Positions 18,136-27,045 of a stretch of DNA of 64,000 nt are shown here, one piece after another (the first letter of the stretch is position 1; every line of letters starts with the position of its first letter). Source of the stretch: Flavobacteriales bacterium UBA1494. Lineage in GTDB: Bacteria; Bacteroidota; Bacteroidia; Flavobacteriales_E; Vicingaceae. The position numbers and the translations under genes were made by a program. The notes under the pieces are model-generated. The model searched no databases, was not told where the DNA came from, and was given only the letters and a program-made list of their open reading frames with translations. The stretch is taken from contig CAJJAT010000001.1 of the NCBI GenBank assembly GCA_905182175.1, forward strand, positions 152,492-216,491, written 5' to 3'.

Positions 18136-18756
18136 CTAATTTGGCATGTAGATCACCTTCTTTGTCTCAAAAAACTCGTTATCGAAAAAGTCAATAATGT
18201 CAAAGGATGTATATTTTTTGCGCACCTCTTGCAGCTCTTCTTTCAAGTCACCACCTTTTAGAAACAAGTAACCATTTGGTCGTTCATTAATCGATTTCTT
18301 TTTGATTTTATCTTTCACCCAAGGCAAGAAATTAGCGGTTCTCGTTACAGCTCTGCTTACTACAAAATCGAACTGACCCTCTACTGACTCTGCTCGTTTA
18401 TGCTCAGCTTTTAGATTGCTTAATCCTAATGATTCTGCGATAGCGTTAACTACTTTAATTTTTTTTCCAATAGAATCCACTGACACGAAAGCAACCTCTG
18501 GAAAAAGAATTGCCAATGGGATAGAAGGAAAGCCTCCACCACAACCGACATCCAAAATTTCAGTTTTAGGTTTAAAATCTAAAACTTTAGCTAAGGCCAA
18601 GGAATGCAAAACATGACGAATGTAAAACTCATCTAAGTCCTTTCTAGAAATAACATTAATTTGAGCATTCCACTCTTCATAAAGCCCCTTCAACGAGGTA
18701 AATTGCTGCAGCTTCAAAGCAGTAAGGTTCGGAAAGTAGTACGTAATTTCTTCCAA
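18136..18756 (-). CDS. rsmG: 16S rRNA (guanine-527-N7) methyltransferase
   Basis: SAM-dependent methyltransferase acting on G527 of 16S rRNA in the 30S subunit. The 206-residue length is usual. The N-terminal part has NVISRKDLDEFYIRHVLHSL; the SAM-binding motif is ILDVGCGGGFPSIPLAILFP, followed by SVDSIGKKIKVVNAIAESLG and the motif VVSRAVTRTANFLPWV. ATG 18756 follows the stop of the upstream sigma factor gene by three bases, so both are transcribed together from the minus strand. Confidence 0.96.
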   Translation of the reverse strand: MEEITYYFPNLTALKLQQFTSLKGLYEEWNAQINVISRKDLDEFYIRHVLHSLALAKVLDFKPKTEILDVGCGGGFPSIPLAILFPEVAFVSVDSIGKKIKVVNAIAESLGLSNLKAEHKRAESVEGQFDFVVSRAVTRTANFLPWVKDKIKKKSINERPNGYLFLKGGDLKEELQEVRKKYTSFDIIDFFDNEFFETKKVIYMPN

Positions 18757-18759
18757 AAC

Positions 18760-19365
18760 TTAAATAGATTGTTTGCTTCTGCGCATTAAGTCAGAAAGCA
18801 GCGCCCTGGCTCTAAAAAGTTGAGCTTTTACCGTTCCTATGGGTTTGTCTTGCGATTTCACTATCTCTTCATAGGTCAACTCCTTAAAATAACGAAGTGT
18901 TACTAGTGTTTTATATGGCTCTTCCAGCTTTTCTACATACTGTCGCATTAAAACAATTCTCTGTTGCTCTATGTACTTTTCTTCCGGATCTTTGTTAGAG
19001 CCCTCAATTTGAATTTTCATTCTTCCATTTTCACCGTTATCCACTACTTCGTCGATAGACAACGTTTTCACCTTGTTTTTGCGAATAAAATCAATGCTGT
19101 GGTTAGTGGCAATTCGAAATAACCAAGTAGAGAAAGCATATTCCGGAATATATTGATCTAACTTTTTAAAAGCCTTTTCAAATGCCTCAATAGCAACATC
19201 TTCTGCATCGATCGAATTCCGTACCATCTTCAACACCAAATAATAAATTGGTTCACGGTATCGAACCATAATAGTGGTATACGCAACTTGATCTCCAGTT
19301 TTTGCGGCCTTCACCAACTCAAAGTCTTCTGTTGCTTTTTTAGAAAGATTGCTATTTACTTCCAT
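18760..19365 (-). CDS. ECF-type RNA polymerase sigma factor
   Basis: Sigma-70 family protein of about 200 residues with only regions 2 and 4. Region 2 reads VAYTTIMVRYREPIYYLVLK and DAEDVAIEAFEKAFKKLDQY then FSTWLFRIATNHSIDFIRK; region 4 reads YKTLVTLRYFKELTYEEIV and KPIGTVKAQLFRARALL. I prefer ATG 19365 (MEVNSN); an earlier ATG at 19386 is possible, and either start overlaps the end of the upstream glycosyltransferase gene. No anti-sigma factor gene is adjacent, which is common for the housekeeping-like ECF sigma of this phylum. Confidence 0.9.
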   Translation of the reverse strand: MEVNSNLSKKATEDFELVKAAKTGDQVAYTTIMVRYREPIYYLVLKMVRNSIDAEDVAIEAFEKAFKKLDQYIPEYAFSTWLFRIATNHSIDFIRKNKVKTLSIDEVVDNGENGRMKIQIEGSNKDPEEKYIEQQRIVLMRQYVEKLEEPYKTLVTLRYFKELTYEEIVKSQDKPIGTVKAQLFRARALLSDLMRRSKQSI

Positions 19366-20477
19366 TCTTTTACTTTCCAAAACCATGTGGAAATACCAAT
19401 AGCGGTTATGCTAAAAATATAAAGTGGCTCTAAAACAACTAATAAAGGCATTAAATCTTGAACTTTTAAACGTTTAGCTACCCCTCTAAACAATAAGTAT
19501 TCCAAAGCTTGCTTAGTTACAAATATCACAAAAATTAACAGGCTAAAAGGACTTTTAAGCAAAAGAATTCCAAAAAGCATATAGTACAAGAAGCTTGTTG
19601 CCCCAAAAACCGCAAGCCTAATTTTATCCGACTGCTTGTAGTAAGCCCCTGCAGTTAATTGTCTTCTTTTTTGATAAATGAACCGTTCCCAGCTTGTTTC
19701 TCCCTTGGTTACCGTTTGCGCATTGGCATGCAATTGAATCGCAACGTTCGAACTTGTGGATGCTTTGTTAACCAATAAGTCGTCATCTCCACTAAGTATA
19801 TTTTCATGAGCAGAGAAACCATCTACTTTTAAAAAGGTAGATTTTCGGTAAGCTAAATTTCGTCCTACTCCCATATAGACTTTTCCTGCATGTGCAAAGC
19901 CGAAATACTGCAGAGCAGAAATAAAACCTTCGAATCGTGTTAACTTATTTAACAACGTAGTAGTCTTTTCAAAGGCTCCAAAACCCAAGACTATTTCAAT
20001 GTCATTTGTAAAACCTGAGGTCATTTCAGCAATCCAATTTTCTGAATTCGGCCAACAATCTGCATCTGTAAATAGCAACAGTTCGTGCTTTGCTTCAAAA
20101 ATCCCCCTACTAATAGCTGACTTTTTACCTGGCTTACCGTCATTATTAATCACTTTTAATTTGCTACCCTCAAAATCCCGAAGCATCTTTAATGTATCAT
20201 CTGTTGAATAATCATTTACCACAATTATTTCAAAATCGATATACTTTTGCGTAAGAAGGTGATCGATTAGTTTCAAGATTGTTTTTTCTTCATTACGAGC
20301 AGCAATGACAATAGAAACAGCTTTGTGGTTCTCTCCCACACTTTCATTTTTAAATTTCGCTAGGGGTAAAAAATACCTGACATAAAAGTAGAGTTGAACA
20401 ACAAACATCAATAAAAACCCAAAGAGTAGCAGCGCTTCAAAAATTGAAATCTCGGATGGTTGTTGCACTGAAAACAT
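19356..20477 (-). CDS. Membrane-anchored family 2 glycosyltransferase
   Basis: Inverting GT2 enzyme. An N-terminal membrane helix is followed by VSIVIAARNEEKTILKLIDH, the DxD-like LLLFTDADCWPNSENW near residue 125, GVGRNLAYRKSTFLKVDGF and SGDDDLLVNKA; the QRRQLTAG-type segment appears as YQKRRQLTAGAYYKQ. At least two more hydrophobic segments close the protein. The acceptor is probably a lipid or polymer made at the inner membrane; not deducible here. It overlaps the downstream sigma factor start, giving an operon GT2, sigma factor, rsmG on the minus strand. Confidence 0.88.
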   Translation of the reverse strand: MFSVQQPSEISIFEALLLFGFLLMFVVQLYFYVRYFLPLAKFKNESVGENHKAVSIVIAARNEEKTILKLIDHLLTQKYIDFEIIVVNDYSTDDTLKMLRDFEGSKLKVINNDGKPGKKSAISRGIFEAKHELLLFTDADCWPNSENWIAEMTSGFTNDIEIVLGFGAFEKTTTLLNKLTRFEGFISALQYFGFAHAGKVYMGVGRNLAYRKSTFLKVDGFSAHENILSGDDDLLVNKASTSSNVAIQLHANAQTVTKGETSWERFIYQKRRQLTAGAYYKQSDKIRLAVFGATSFLYYMLFGILLLKSPFSLLIFVIFVTKQALEYLLFRGVAKRLKVQDLMPLLVVLEPLYIFSITAIGISTWFWKVKEWK

Positions 20478-20570
20478 AAAATTAAAGTAGGCTTTATTTT
20501 TAAAATGTTATCGCAGTTTTTTGAAAGAAATACAGCCTAAAACCAACTCCTTCTATTGTGCGGCTTTACT

Positions 20571-20578
20571 TACTTTTG
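20571..20578 (+). promoter_or_regulatory. -7 element TACTTTTG upstream of tgt
   Basis: TACTTTTG matches the Bacteroidota -7 consensus TAnnTTTG exactly and lies 19 bases before the tgt ATG; a TTG lies near 20557, close to the expected -33 spacing. It would give a short leader of roughly 12 bases. Confidence 0.45.
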
Positions 20579-20597
20579 CTGTTTTGAAGAAACTCAC

Positions 20598-21728
20598 ATG
20601 AAATTCACTTTAGCCCATACTGATCCGCAATCAAAAGCAAGAGCAGGTATTGTAGAAACCGATCATGGTTTAATAGAAACACCAATTTTTATGCCTGTTG
20701 GCACAGCTGCAACTGTTAAAGCTGTTCATCAACGAGAACTAAAAGAAGACACTAAAGCACAAATTATACTTGGGAATACCTATCATTTAAATCTTAGACC
20801 TGGATTAGATATTTTAAAGGCTGCTGGTGGGTTACATAAATTCAATGGCTGGGATCTACCCATTTTGACAGATAGCGGCGGCTACCAAGTTTATTCTCTC
20901 TCCGGAAGAAGAAAAATAACTGAAGAAGGCGTTAAGTTCTCCTCTCATATTGATGGATCAAAACACATTTTTACGCCCGAAAATGTAATGGATACACAGC
21001 GAATTATTGGCGCTGATATTATTATGGCATTTGATGAATGCACACCTTATCCTTGCGAATTCGGCTATGCAAAAAATTCGATGCAGATGACACACCGGTG
21101 GTTAAAGCGCTGCTGCGATCGTTTTGATTCAACTGAACCGCTCTACGGCTACAATCAAACACTCTTTCCAATTGTGCAAGGAAGCACCTATAAAGATCTA
21201 AGAAAAGAGTCGGCGGAGACCATCGCTTCGTTTGAAAGGGAAGGAAATGCTATTGGCGGACTTTCTGTTGGTGAACCTGCAGAAGAAATGTATGAGATGT
21301 GCGAATTAGTATGCGATATATTGCCAAAAGACAAACCTCGTTATTTAATGGGCGTTGGCACGCCAATTAACATTTTAGAGAATATTGCATTGGGGGTTGA
21401 CATGTTTGACTGTGTAATGCCGACAAGAAACGGAAGAAATGGAATGTTATTCACTAAGAATGGTTTCATAAACATGCGAAACCAAAAGTGGAAAGATGAT
21501 TTTAGTCCATTAGACCCTGAAGGAACTAGCTACGTTGATAGTCAATACAATAAAGCCTATGTTCGCCACCTTTTGATTTCAAAAGAAATATTAGGAGCAC
21601 AAATAGCAACACTCCACAATTTAGCATTTTATTTGTGGTTGGTGAAAGAAGCTAGAAAGAGAATAATTGATGGCACCTTTCTTGAATGGAAAGAAAAAAT
21701 GGTAATTAACATGGCTCAACGTCTATAA
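20598..21728 (+). CDS. tgt: Queuine tRNA-ribosyltransferase
   Basis: Exchanges G34 for preQ1 in GUN-anticodon tRNAs. I start at ATG 20598 (MKFTLAHTDPQSKARAG), giving 376 residues, the usual family size; an in-frame ATG-less extension upstream is not needed. Landmarks: FMPVGTAATVKAVHQREL, the catalytic-Asp region LTDSGGYQVYSLS, IIMAFDECTPYP, GGLSVGEPAEEMYEM, YLMGVGTPINILENIALGVD with DCVMPTRNGRNG. The zinc site, normally CxCxxC with a later His, is not seen in its usual form: the region after NMRNQKWKDDFSPLDPEG has Tyr-Val-Asp-Ser instead of Cys residues, as reported for some Bacteroidota homologues only in my memory, so treat that as an oddity. It overlaps lptG by one base (TAATG). Confidence 0.95.
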   Translation: MKFTLAHTDPQSKARAGIVETDHGLIETPIFMPVGTAATVKAVHQRELKEDTKAQIILGNTYHLNLRPGLDILKAAGGLHKFNGWDLPILTDSGGYQVYSLSGRRKITEEGVKFSSHIDGSKHIFTPENVMDTQRIIGADIIMAFDECTPYPCEFGYAKNSMQMTHRWLKRCCDRFDSTEPLYGYNQTLFPIVQGSTYKDLRKESAETIASFEREGNAIGGLSVGEPAEEMYEMCELVCDILPKDKPRYLMGVGTPINILENIALGVDMFDCVMPTRNGRNGMLFTKNGFINMRNQKWKDDFSPLDPEGTSYVDSQYNKAYVRHLLISKEILGAQIATLHNLAFYLWLVKEARKRIIDGTFLEWKEKMVINMAQRL

Positions 21729-22807
21729 TGAAGGTACTCGATCTATATATTTTAAAGAAGTTTTTGGGGACTTTTTTCTTTTCCATTGCTCTAATTATTT
21801 CGATTTCTATTGTCTTCGATTTTTCAGAAAACGTAGATGAGTTCATTGAAAAAAGCGCTCCTACAGAGGCTATTATCTTCGATTATTACCTCAATTTCAT
21901 ACCCTATTTTGCGAACCTTTTTAGCCCACTGTTCATTTTTATTTCAGTTATTTTTTTCACATCAAAAATGGCTGAAAATACAGAAATAGTCTCCATTCTA
22001 GCAAGTGGTATTTCTTTTCGAAGAATGTTAGTCCCTTATTTAATAGGCGCAGTGTTAATCGGTTCTCTTTCGTTATATCTAAATAATTTTTTAATCCCGA
22101 AGAGCAATGTTAAAATGCTTGAGTTTAGATACAGGTACATTAAAAATCAATTTCGGAATAAAGATAAAAACATACACCTACAACTCACTAAAAATACATT
22201 TGCCTACGTAGGAAGTTATGCCACTGCCACTAATGTAGGCGTTAAATTTAGCTTAGAAAAATTCAATGAGAAGGGAGATTTGACCTATAAGTTAATAAGT
22301 GATTTTGTGCGTTGGGACACAACGAAGCAAATGTGGTCCATTCAAAATTACTACGAACGGGAAATAGATGGTCGAAATGAAACCATTAAAAGAGGCATAC
22401 AAAAAGATACTTCTATTAATATGGCCGTGTCAGACTTTACTCGAAGAAGCACAGATGTAGAAATGTTGGACTATTTTCAGTTGGAAGAAGAGAGGGAAAA
22501 ACTACTTTTTAAAGGTTCAAAGGATGTGATTAACCTAGACATTGAAAAACACAAACGAATTGCCTTTCCTTTTGCTACCATTATACTTACATTTATTGGA
22601 GTAGCAATTGCTAGTCGAAAAGTTAGAGGTGGAATTGGACTGCATTTGGGCTTAGGTCTCGCACTCAGCTTTACCTTTATTATGTTTATGAAAATAACCC
22701 AAACCTTTGCTACCAACGGTGGCTTAGATCCAATGATTGCTATGTGGATTCCGAACATAGTGTATGGTGTATTGGCGATAATACTAGTTCAAAAGGCCCC
22801 TAAATAG
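21728..22807 (+). CDS. lptG: LptF/LptG-family lipopolysaccharide export permease
   Basis: Inner-membrane permease of the LPS transport machine (YjgP/YjgQ family). The N-terminus begins with the family pattern LDLYILKKFLGTFFFSIALI; six membrane helices are arranged three plus three around a periplasmic domain of about 150 residues (roughly 115-265), which includes NNFLIPKSNVKMLEFRYRYI. The C-terminal helices read AFPFATIILTFIGVAIASRK and MIAMWIPNIVYGVLAIIL. The start ATG overlaps the tgt stop as TAATG, so the two are translationally coupled. Whether this copy is LptF or LptG cannot be decided from the sequence alone; 359 residues suits LptG. Confidence 0.88.
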   Translation: MKVLDLYILKKFLGTFFFSIALIISISIVFDFSENVDEFIEKSAPTEAIIFDYYLNFIPYFANLFSPLFIFISVIFFTSKMAENTEIVSILASGISFRRMLVPYLIGAVLIGSLSLYLNNFLIPKSNVKMLEFRYRYIKNQFRNKDKNIHLQLTKNTFAYVGSYATATNVGVKFSLEKFNEKGDLTYKLISDFVRWDTTKQMWSIQNYYEREIDGRNETIKRGIQKDTSINMAVSDFTRRSTDVEMLDYFQLEEEREKLLFKGSKDVINLDIEKHKRIAFPFATIILTFIGVAIASRKVRGGIGLHLGLGLALSFTFIMFMKITQTFATNGGLDPMIAMWIPNIVYGVLAIILVQKAPK

Positions 22808-22812
22808 ACCCT

Positions 22813-23910
22813 ATGAAAAAAACTACAGGAATTGTCCTACTCCTTATTTTTACCCTATCAGGGTGTAAAGTAGGTAGATTTTTTATTTACAATTTTGCCG
22901 ATATAACAGACTATCAAAAGTTTCCTAAACGAGAACTAGTCAAATCTGAAACACCTTTTCAATTTGAAAGATTGGCGGAACTAAAAAAGCCAAAAAGCTT
23001 TACCGTAAATGGAGCGCAAATAGACTTCGACGATTATTTAGAGGACAACAAAACAGTGTCATTTTTAATTATTAAAAACGATACCATTCACTACGAGAAA
23101 TATTATAACAAATACGAGAAAAGTTCAATAACCACTTCATTTTCAATGGCAAAATCAATCACTTCAATGTTGGTGGGTTTCGCTTTTCAAGATGGATTAA
23201 TTGGTTCTGAAAATGACTTGGTGACTCAATACATTCCAGAATTAAAAGAACAAGGATTCGACAACGTAACCTTAAAACATTTGTTGCAAATGACTTCTGG
23301 TTTAAAATTCAACGAGAGTTACATTAACCCTTTTGGACATGCTGCAACGTATTATTATGGCAGAAAATTAAGGAAAACCATAGCCAACGCTACTTTAGAA
23401 AACGAACCCGGTTTAGTGTTTAACTACACCAGCGGACAATCTCAAATTTTAGGCTTAGCGCTAGAACGCTCATTGAAAGGGAAGAAAGTAACTGAATACT
23501 TGCAAGAGAAAATTTGGACCCCACTTGGTATGGAATACGACGGAAGTTGGAGTTTAGACAGAAAGAAAAATGGCTTAGAAAAGACCTTTTGCTGCATTAA
23601 TGCTAGAGCGTTAGATTTCGCAAAACTAGGCAGATTTTACTTGAATGAAGGAGAGTGGCAAGGGGAACAATTGTTAAATAAAGCGTGGATAGAAAAATCA
23701 ACTAAAATAGAAACTATAGATGGTTCATCTGCCAAATACCAATATCAGTGGTGGTTAAAAGGAGATCAAGGCGAATACATGGCTCAAGGAATTTTAGGAC
23801 AGTATATCTATATTCACCCCAAAAAAAAATTAATAATTATTAGAATGGGTAAAATTTACGGCAATACGAATTGGCCAACTATTTTTAATGCACTGTCGAA
23901 AGCATATTAG
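22813..23910 (+). CDS. Serine hydrolase, class C beta-lactamase-like lipoprotein
   Basis: The signal peptide ends LIFTLSGCKVG, a lipobox. The catalytic Ser-x-x-Lys is in SFSMAKSITSMLVGFAFQDG, followed by the family region LKHLLQMTSGLKFNESY and the Tyr motif in FNYTSGQSQILGLALERS; a later IHPKKKLIIIRMG strand closes the fold. Proteins of this group include penicillin-binding-protein-4*-like esterases, peptidases and amidases; the actual substrate is unknown. It follows lptG by five bases in the same operon and is lipid-anchored, so an envelope function is likely. Confidence 0.9.
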   Translation: MKKTTGIVLLLIFTLSGCKVGRFFIYNFADITDYQKFPKRELVKSETPFQFERLAELKKPKSFTVNGAQIDFDDYLEDNKTVSFLIIKNDTIHYEKYYNKYEKSSITTSFSMAKSITSMLVGFAFQDGLIGSENDLVTQYIPELKEQGFDNVTLKHLLQMTSGLKFNESYINPFGHAATYYYGRKLRKTIANATLENEPGLVFNYTSGQSQILGLALERSLKGKKVTEYLQEKIWTPLGMEYDGSWSLDRKKNGLEKTFCCINARALDFAKLGRFYLNEGEWQGEQLLNKAWIEKSTKIETIDGSSAKYQYQWWLKGDQGEYMAQGILGQYIYIHPKKKLIIIRMGKIYGNTNWPTIFNALSKAY

Positions 23911-24118
23911 ACTCTTTTGTAAGTGAGAGATCCATAATATTTGCTAATTAAAGGTCTATAAAATATACGAAAGCTTTAATTCTCTTCAAAAAAATATTGG
24001 ATGGTTATTCCTTGTAAAGGTGACCTCAGAAAATAGAAAAAAAAAGTAGCTTAGATTCCATTTTTATGGGCAAGTATCTTATTTTTTAACTCCTGCTGTT
24101 TAGTTTTTTATTGAATTA
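23911..24118. other. Short convergent gap
   Basis: About 200 AT-rich bases between convergent genes. I see no good stem-loop followed by a T-tract and no small gene. Confidence 0.4.
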
Positions 24119-25495
24119 CTAGATAGCACCTTTCCAGGGAGATACTACATCCGGTTTAGTTAACTCATCAAATTCTGTTCTATTATTCTCTACTATACTT
24201 TTAGCTGCCATTATCCCTGCGTAGCTGGATTTATCTGCTCCAGTTCTATTGATTTGATACAAATTCTCAAAACCGGACAGTTGCTTGTAAAGGCTCTTTC
24301 TTGTCGAATCCATTTTATAGTCTTCCCAACTTTGAGCTGAATCTGCCTGTAAATTTCTAATTACTAACACATCAGCACAGTCATTTTTATCGAATAAATT
24401 TGATTTTTGACATTCAGAAATAGCAAGTTCTTTAATTTCCTGATCGCTTAACGTAATCAAGTGTTTTGAATGAGGAGTAAAGTACTCCAAGCATAAACAA
24501 GCCTTACCTTTAGGTATCATCGTTCCTCCAAACGCGGCATAATTTGTAATTCTAGAAACAAACACATTTGGACATGACACCCGAAGACTGTTGTGCACAA
24601 ACTTCACGGGTTTTTTAAGAAAAAGATACACCATAATAACTCCTCTTTTAAAAGAGAGTTCCATTTTTGAGGGAGCAAAATCGATTCCCATTAATGGACT
24701 AACAAATTGCAGCGGCAAGCTAGAGACAAATTTGGATCCTGAGATTTTCACATCTTCATCAGATTTACTTACAGTAACATTGCTAATTTGGTTATTTTGA
24801 TGAGAAATTGCTGTTACCTGACAACCAGTGTATATTTCACCACCCATCTGTTTAATTTCTTTCACAAGTTGCTCTATTATTTGGCCTGTCCCTTTGTTTG
24901 GATGAAAGCTCCCCCCCTTTTTAGGAATAGTCTTTAATGCATCCGATAGGAAGTCCGAGAGTGGCTTGCTATCCTTATTATTACTTGGAGCAGGTATCCT
25001 TGACCACTTCAACCCTCTGCTTCTTTCTGAATATTCTTGAGAGAAAATTTGAGTAAATTTTTTTCCTCGCCGAGCATAAATGGAGTTGGCCAACGAAGAA
25101 GTATTTAATCTCCTATAGCGAAGCTTTGAGATTAGCATGTCTACTGCTGAGCTTACTAAAAGTCCGAGCGGCATTCCTCGTGTAACGCCTTTATATTTCT
25201 TTTCTAATTCTATTACATTGCCTTTGTATAAAATGCCAGTTCTAATCTCAATGGACGAATAATCGTCCTTTAAAAGCTCTTTCCAAAAATGATGCACATC
25301 AGGAATACCATTGTCTAGGTTCTTATACCCATAGTCAACTGAAAAATCTTTGAATTTAACGGAGCGCATTAGCCCGCCAACTTCATTTTCTTTTTCAATA
25401 ATTACAACTTTAACTCCCTTTTTTAGCAAACTGTGAGCACAGGACAAACCACCTGCACCAGCACCTAATATGATTACCTCAGCGTCCATTTCCAA
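24119..25495 (-). CDS. FAD-dependent oxidoreductase, amine-oxidase/protoporphyrinogen-oxidase-like
   Basis: The N-terminus carries a dinucleotide-binding Rossmann motif, VIILGAGAGGLSCAHSLLKK, ending in VVIIEKENEVGGLMRS, where the Glu binds the FAD ribose. The rest follows the amine oxidase/phytoene desaturase-like plan: KGTGQIIEQLVKEIKQMGGE and SLPLQFVSPLMG in the middle, and RTGADKSSYAGIMAAKSIVE at the C-terminus contacting FAD. Similar proteins are annotated as protoporphyrinogen oxidase- or UDP-galactopyranose-mutase-like; the substrate is not determinable. It stands alone, convergent with the serine hydrolase gene. Confidence 0.8.
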   Translation of the reverse strand: MEMDAEVIILGAGAGGLSCAHSLLKKGVKVVIIEKENEVGGLMRSVKFKDFSVDYGYKNLDNGIPDVHHFWKELLKDDYSSIEIRTGILYKGNVIELEKKYKGVTRGMPLGLLVSSAVDMLISKLRYRRLNTSSLANSIYARRGKKFTQIFSQEYSERSRGLKWSRIPAPSNNKDSKPLSDFLSDALKTIPKKGGSFHPNKGTGQIIEQLVKEIKQMGGEIYTGCQVTAISHQNNQISNVTVSKSDEDVKISGSKFVSSLPLQFVSPLMGIDFAPSKMELSFKRGVIMVYLFLKKPVKFVHNSLRVSCPNVFVSRITNYAAFGGTMIPKGKACLCLEYFTPHSKHLITLSDQEIKELAISECQKSNLFDKNDCADVLVIRNLQADSAQSWEDYKMDSTRKSLYKQLSGFENLYQINRTGADKSSYAGIMAAKSIVENNRTEFDELTKPDVVSPWKGAI

Positions 25496-25681
25496 TGGTT
25501 TATTTAAAGTTTAGTTAAACACAACCTAATCTGAAATATAAGGGATTTATTTATAAAATTATGGGAGTATATTTTTTAATTCAGAAATCAAGTATACTGA
25601 CCTTGTCTAATAAAGCTGAACTAACTCTAGGAAAGCTGCATTAGCCAATTAACTTTATAACAATTAAAATTACCTCAAAAA

Positions 25682-25714
25682 AATAGCCCTTACAGAAAAT
25701 CGATAAGGGCTATT
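25682..25714 (-). terminator. Rho-independent terminator of rpmB
   Basis: AATAGCCCTTA (25682-25692) pairs perfectly with TAAGGGCTATT (25704-25714). Read on the minus strand the stem is followed by a run of seven T, so it ends the rpmB transcript. Confidence 0.9.
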
Positions 25715-25733
25715 ATATATTTGGAAAACGATT

Positions 25734-25967
25734 CTACATAAATCCTTTTGCTTTTGCTTCTTTTATACAAGCTGTTAGGCCGTTTTTCGTAATGTTTCTA
25801 ATTGCCGAAGCTGAAACCTTCAACGTAACGTATGCGTTAGTGTCTGGGTTAAAAAACCTTCTAGTAAATAAATTCGGCTCAAACGTTCTTCTCGTTCTTC
25901 TTTTTGAGTGCGAAACGTTATTACCCGTTATTACTCTTTTCCCTGTTAGTTGACAAACCTTTGACAT
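25734..25967 (-). CDS. rpmB: 50S ribosomal protein L28
   Basis: Small basic ribosomal protein of 77 residues beginning MSKVCQLTGKRVITGNNVSH followed by SKRRTRRTFEPNLF, the standard L28 start. I use ATG 25967; an upstream in-frame ATG at 26027 would add 20 residues outside the family. A possible -7 like box TATTTTG lies at 26000-25994. In many Bacteroidota L28 is followed by L33 (rpmG) and a small DUF4295 protein; here the gene stands alone and is ended by a strong terminator, so the usual partners are elsewhere. Confidence 0.97.
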   Translation of the reverse strand: MSKVCQLTGKRVITGNNVSHSKRRTRRTFEPNLFTRRFFNPDTNAYVTLKVSASAIRNITKNGLTACIKEAKAKGFM

Positions 25968-26090
25968 ATCTTTTTCTCTAAAAAATTGAACTGCAAAATA
26001 AGTACTTTTCCTGCTCTTAAACAACATTAAATCAACAAAAATCCGTGTTTATTTTAGAACTTAGAAGACCTATCTTTACAGAAAAAATAA

Positions 26091-26507
26091 ATGCGCCTAA
26101 TTTTTACATTTTTACTGGTACTATTTGGAGGTTTAACCGTTGGTTTTGCGCAACAAAGCCTAAAAGGAAGACACATTGAACAAGTTGTTATTAAGACTGA
26201 AAAAAAGGATTTACAAATTAATTATTCAGTAAAAATTAATAAAGAAGACAAATCAATGCTCAAAATTCGCTTTTTTAATAAAACAAAGGCTAATATAAAA
26301 GTAGATTTAGTGCTTGGAATATACAGCAATGGTGTCTTGTTAGAAAAAGCCGACATCGTAGATTGTTTAAAAAAGTCTTTTTTAAACAACTTTTTTCGAC
26401 CATATCACCTGGTTGAAACTACCATTTCAGAGACAAAAGGCTTAGAAATTGACATCCTAAATATCTTAACAGAAGTAACAGATGAATGCAGACCAAGTCT
26501 TAAATAA
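26091..26507 (+). CDS. Small secreted protein of unknown function
   Basis: A 138-residue protein with a clear signal peptide (FTFLLVLFGGLTVGFAQQ) and a beta-rich mature part containing KTEKKDLQINYSVKINKED and two Cys (residues about 89 and 133) that could form a disulfide. I do not recognise the family. TATCTTTA at 26071-26078 is close to the TAnnTTTG promoter consensus. Its last 26 bases overlap the bioY start, so the two are probably co-expressed, but nothing ties it to biotin. Confidence 0.7.
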   Translation: MRLIFTFLLVLFGGLTVGFAQQSLKGRHIEQVVIKTEKKDLQINYSVKINKEDKSMLKIRFFNKTKANIKVDLVLGIYSNGVLLEKADIVDCLKKSFLNNFFRPYHLVETTISETKGLEIDILNILTEVTDECRPSLK

Positions 26508-27030
26508 CAGCTTAGGTACGTTAGTTTCTGTCGCTAGCTTAGGAGTTGCGGCACAATTAGCAATTAGCTTACCTGAAAGTGTATCTGTTGCCCCTATTAC
26601 AGGCCAATCACTCGCTGTTTTACTAGTTGCTCACCTACTAAAAGAGAAATGGTCAAGTATCGCGGTGATTGTTTACCTCGCTATTGGCACGCTAGGAGCA
26701 CCAATTTTTGCTGGGTTTAAAGGTGGCTGGGAAATTTTTACAGGCCCAAGCCTAGGTTATTTTTTAGGATTTATATTGGCCGCTTTTGTAGGTGGTTTTT
26801 TAGCGCGCAAGCAACAAGAACGTTTTGGCTTTTACCTTTTGCAAATGTTAATCGGAACACTTCTTATTTTACTTTGTGGTTGGATCGGTTTATTTCGATT
26901 TTTAGATGGGAAGGAAGCATTTGTAAAAGGAATCTTGCCCTTTTTACCAGGAGCCTTTATCAAAATAATCATAGGAGCACTGCTCTTATCGGTTGTTCGC
27001 CGTTTTAAAGGCTTTATGAAAACCGTGTAA
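26482..27030 (+). CDS. bioY: Biotin transporter BioY
   Basis: Substrate-binding membrane subunit of ECF-type biotin uptake. The 182-residue protein has six hydrophobic segments and the BioY landmarks VAPITGQSLAVLLVAHLLKE, YLAIGTLGAPIFAGFKGGWE then FTGPSLGYFLGFILAAFVGG, and FLPGAFIKIIIGALL at the end. No EcfA or EcfT gene is adjacent, so it either works alone or shares a general ECF module. The start overlaps the preceding secreted-protein gene. Confidence 0.95.
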   Translation: MNADQVLNNSLGTLVSVASLGVAAQLAISLPESVSVAPITGQSLAVLLVAHLLKEKWSSIAVIVYLAIGTLGAPIFAGFKGGWEIFTGPSLGYFLGFILAAFVGGFLARKQQERFGFYLLQMLIGTLLILLCGWIGLFRFLDGKEAFVKGILPFLPGAFIKIIIGALLLSVVRRFKGFMKTV

Positions 27031-27045
27031 TTGGAATGAATAATT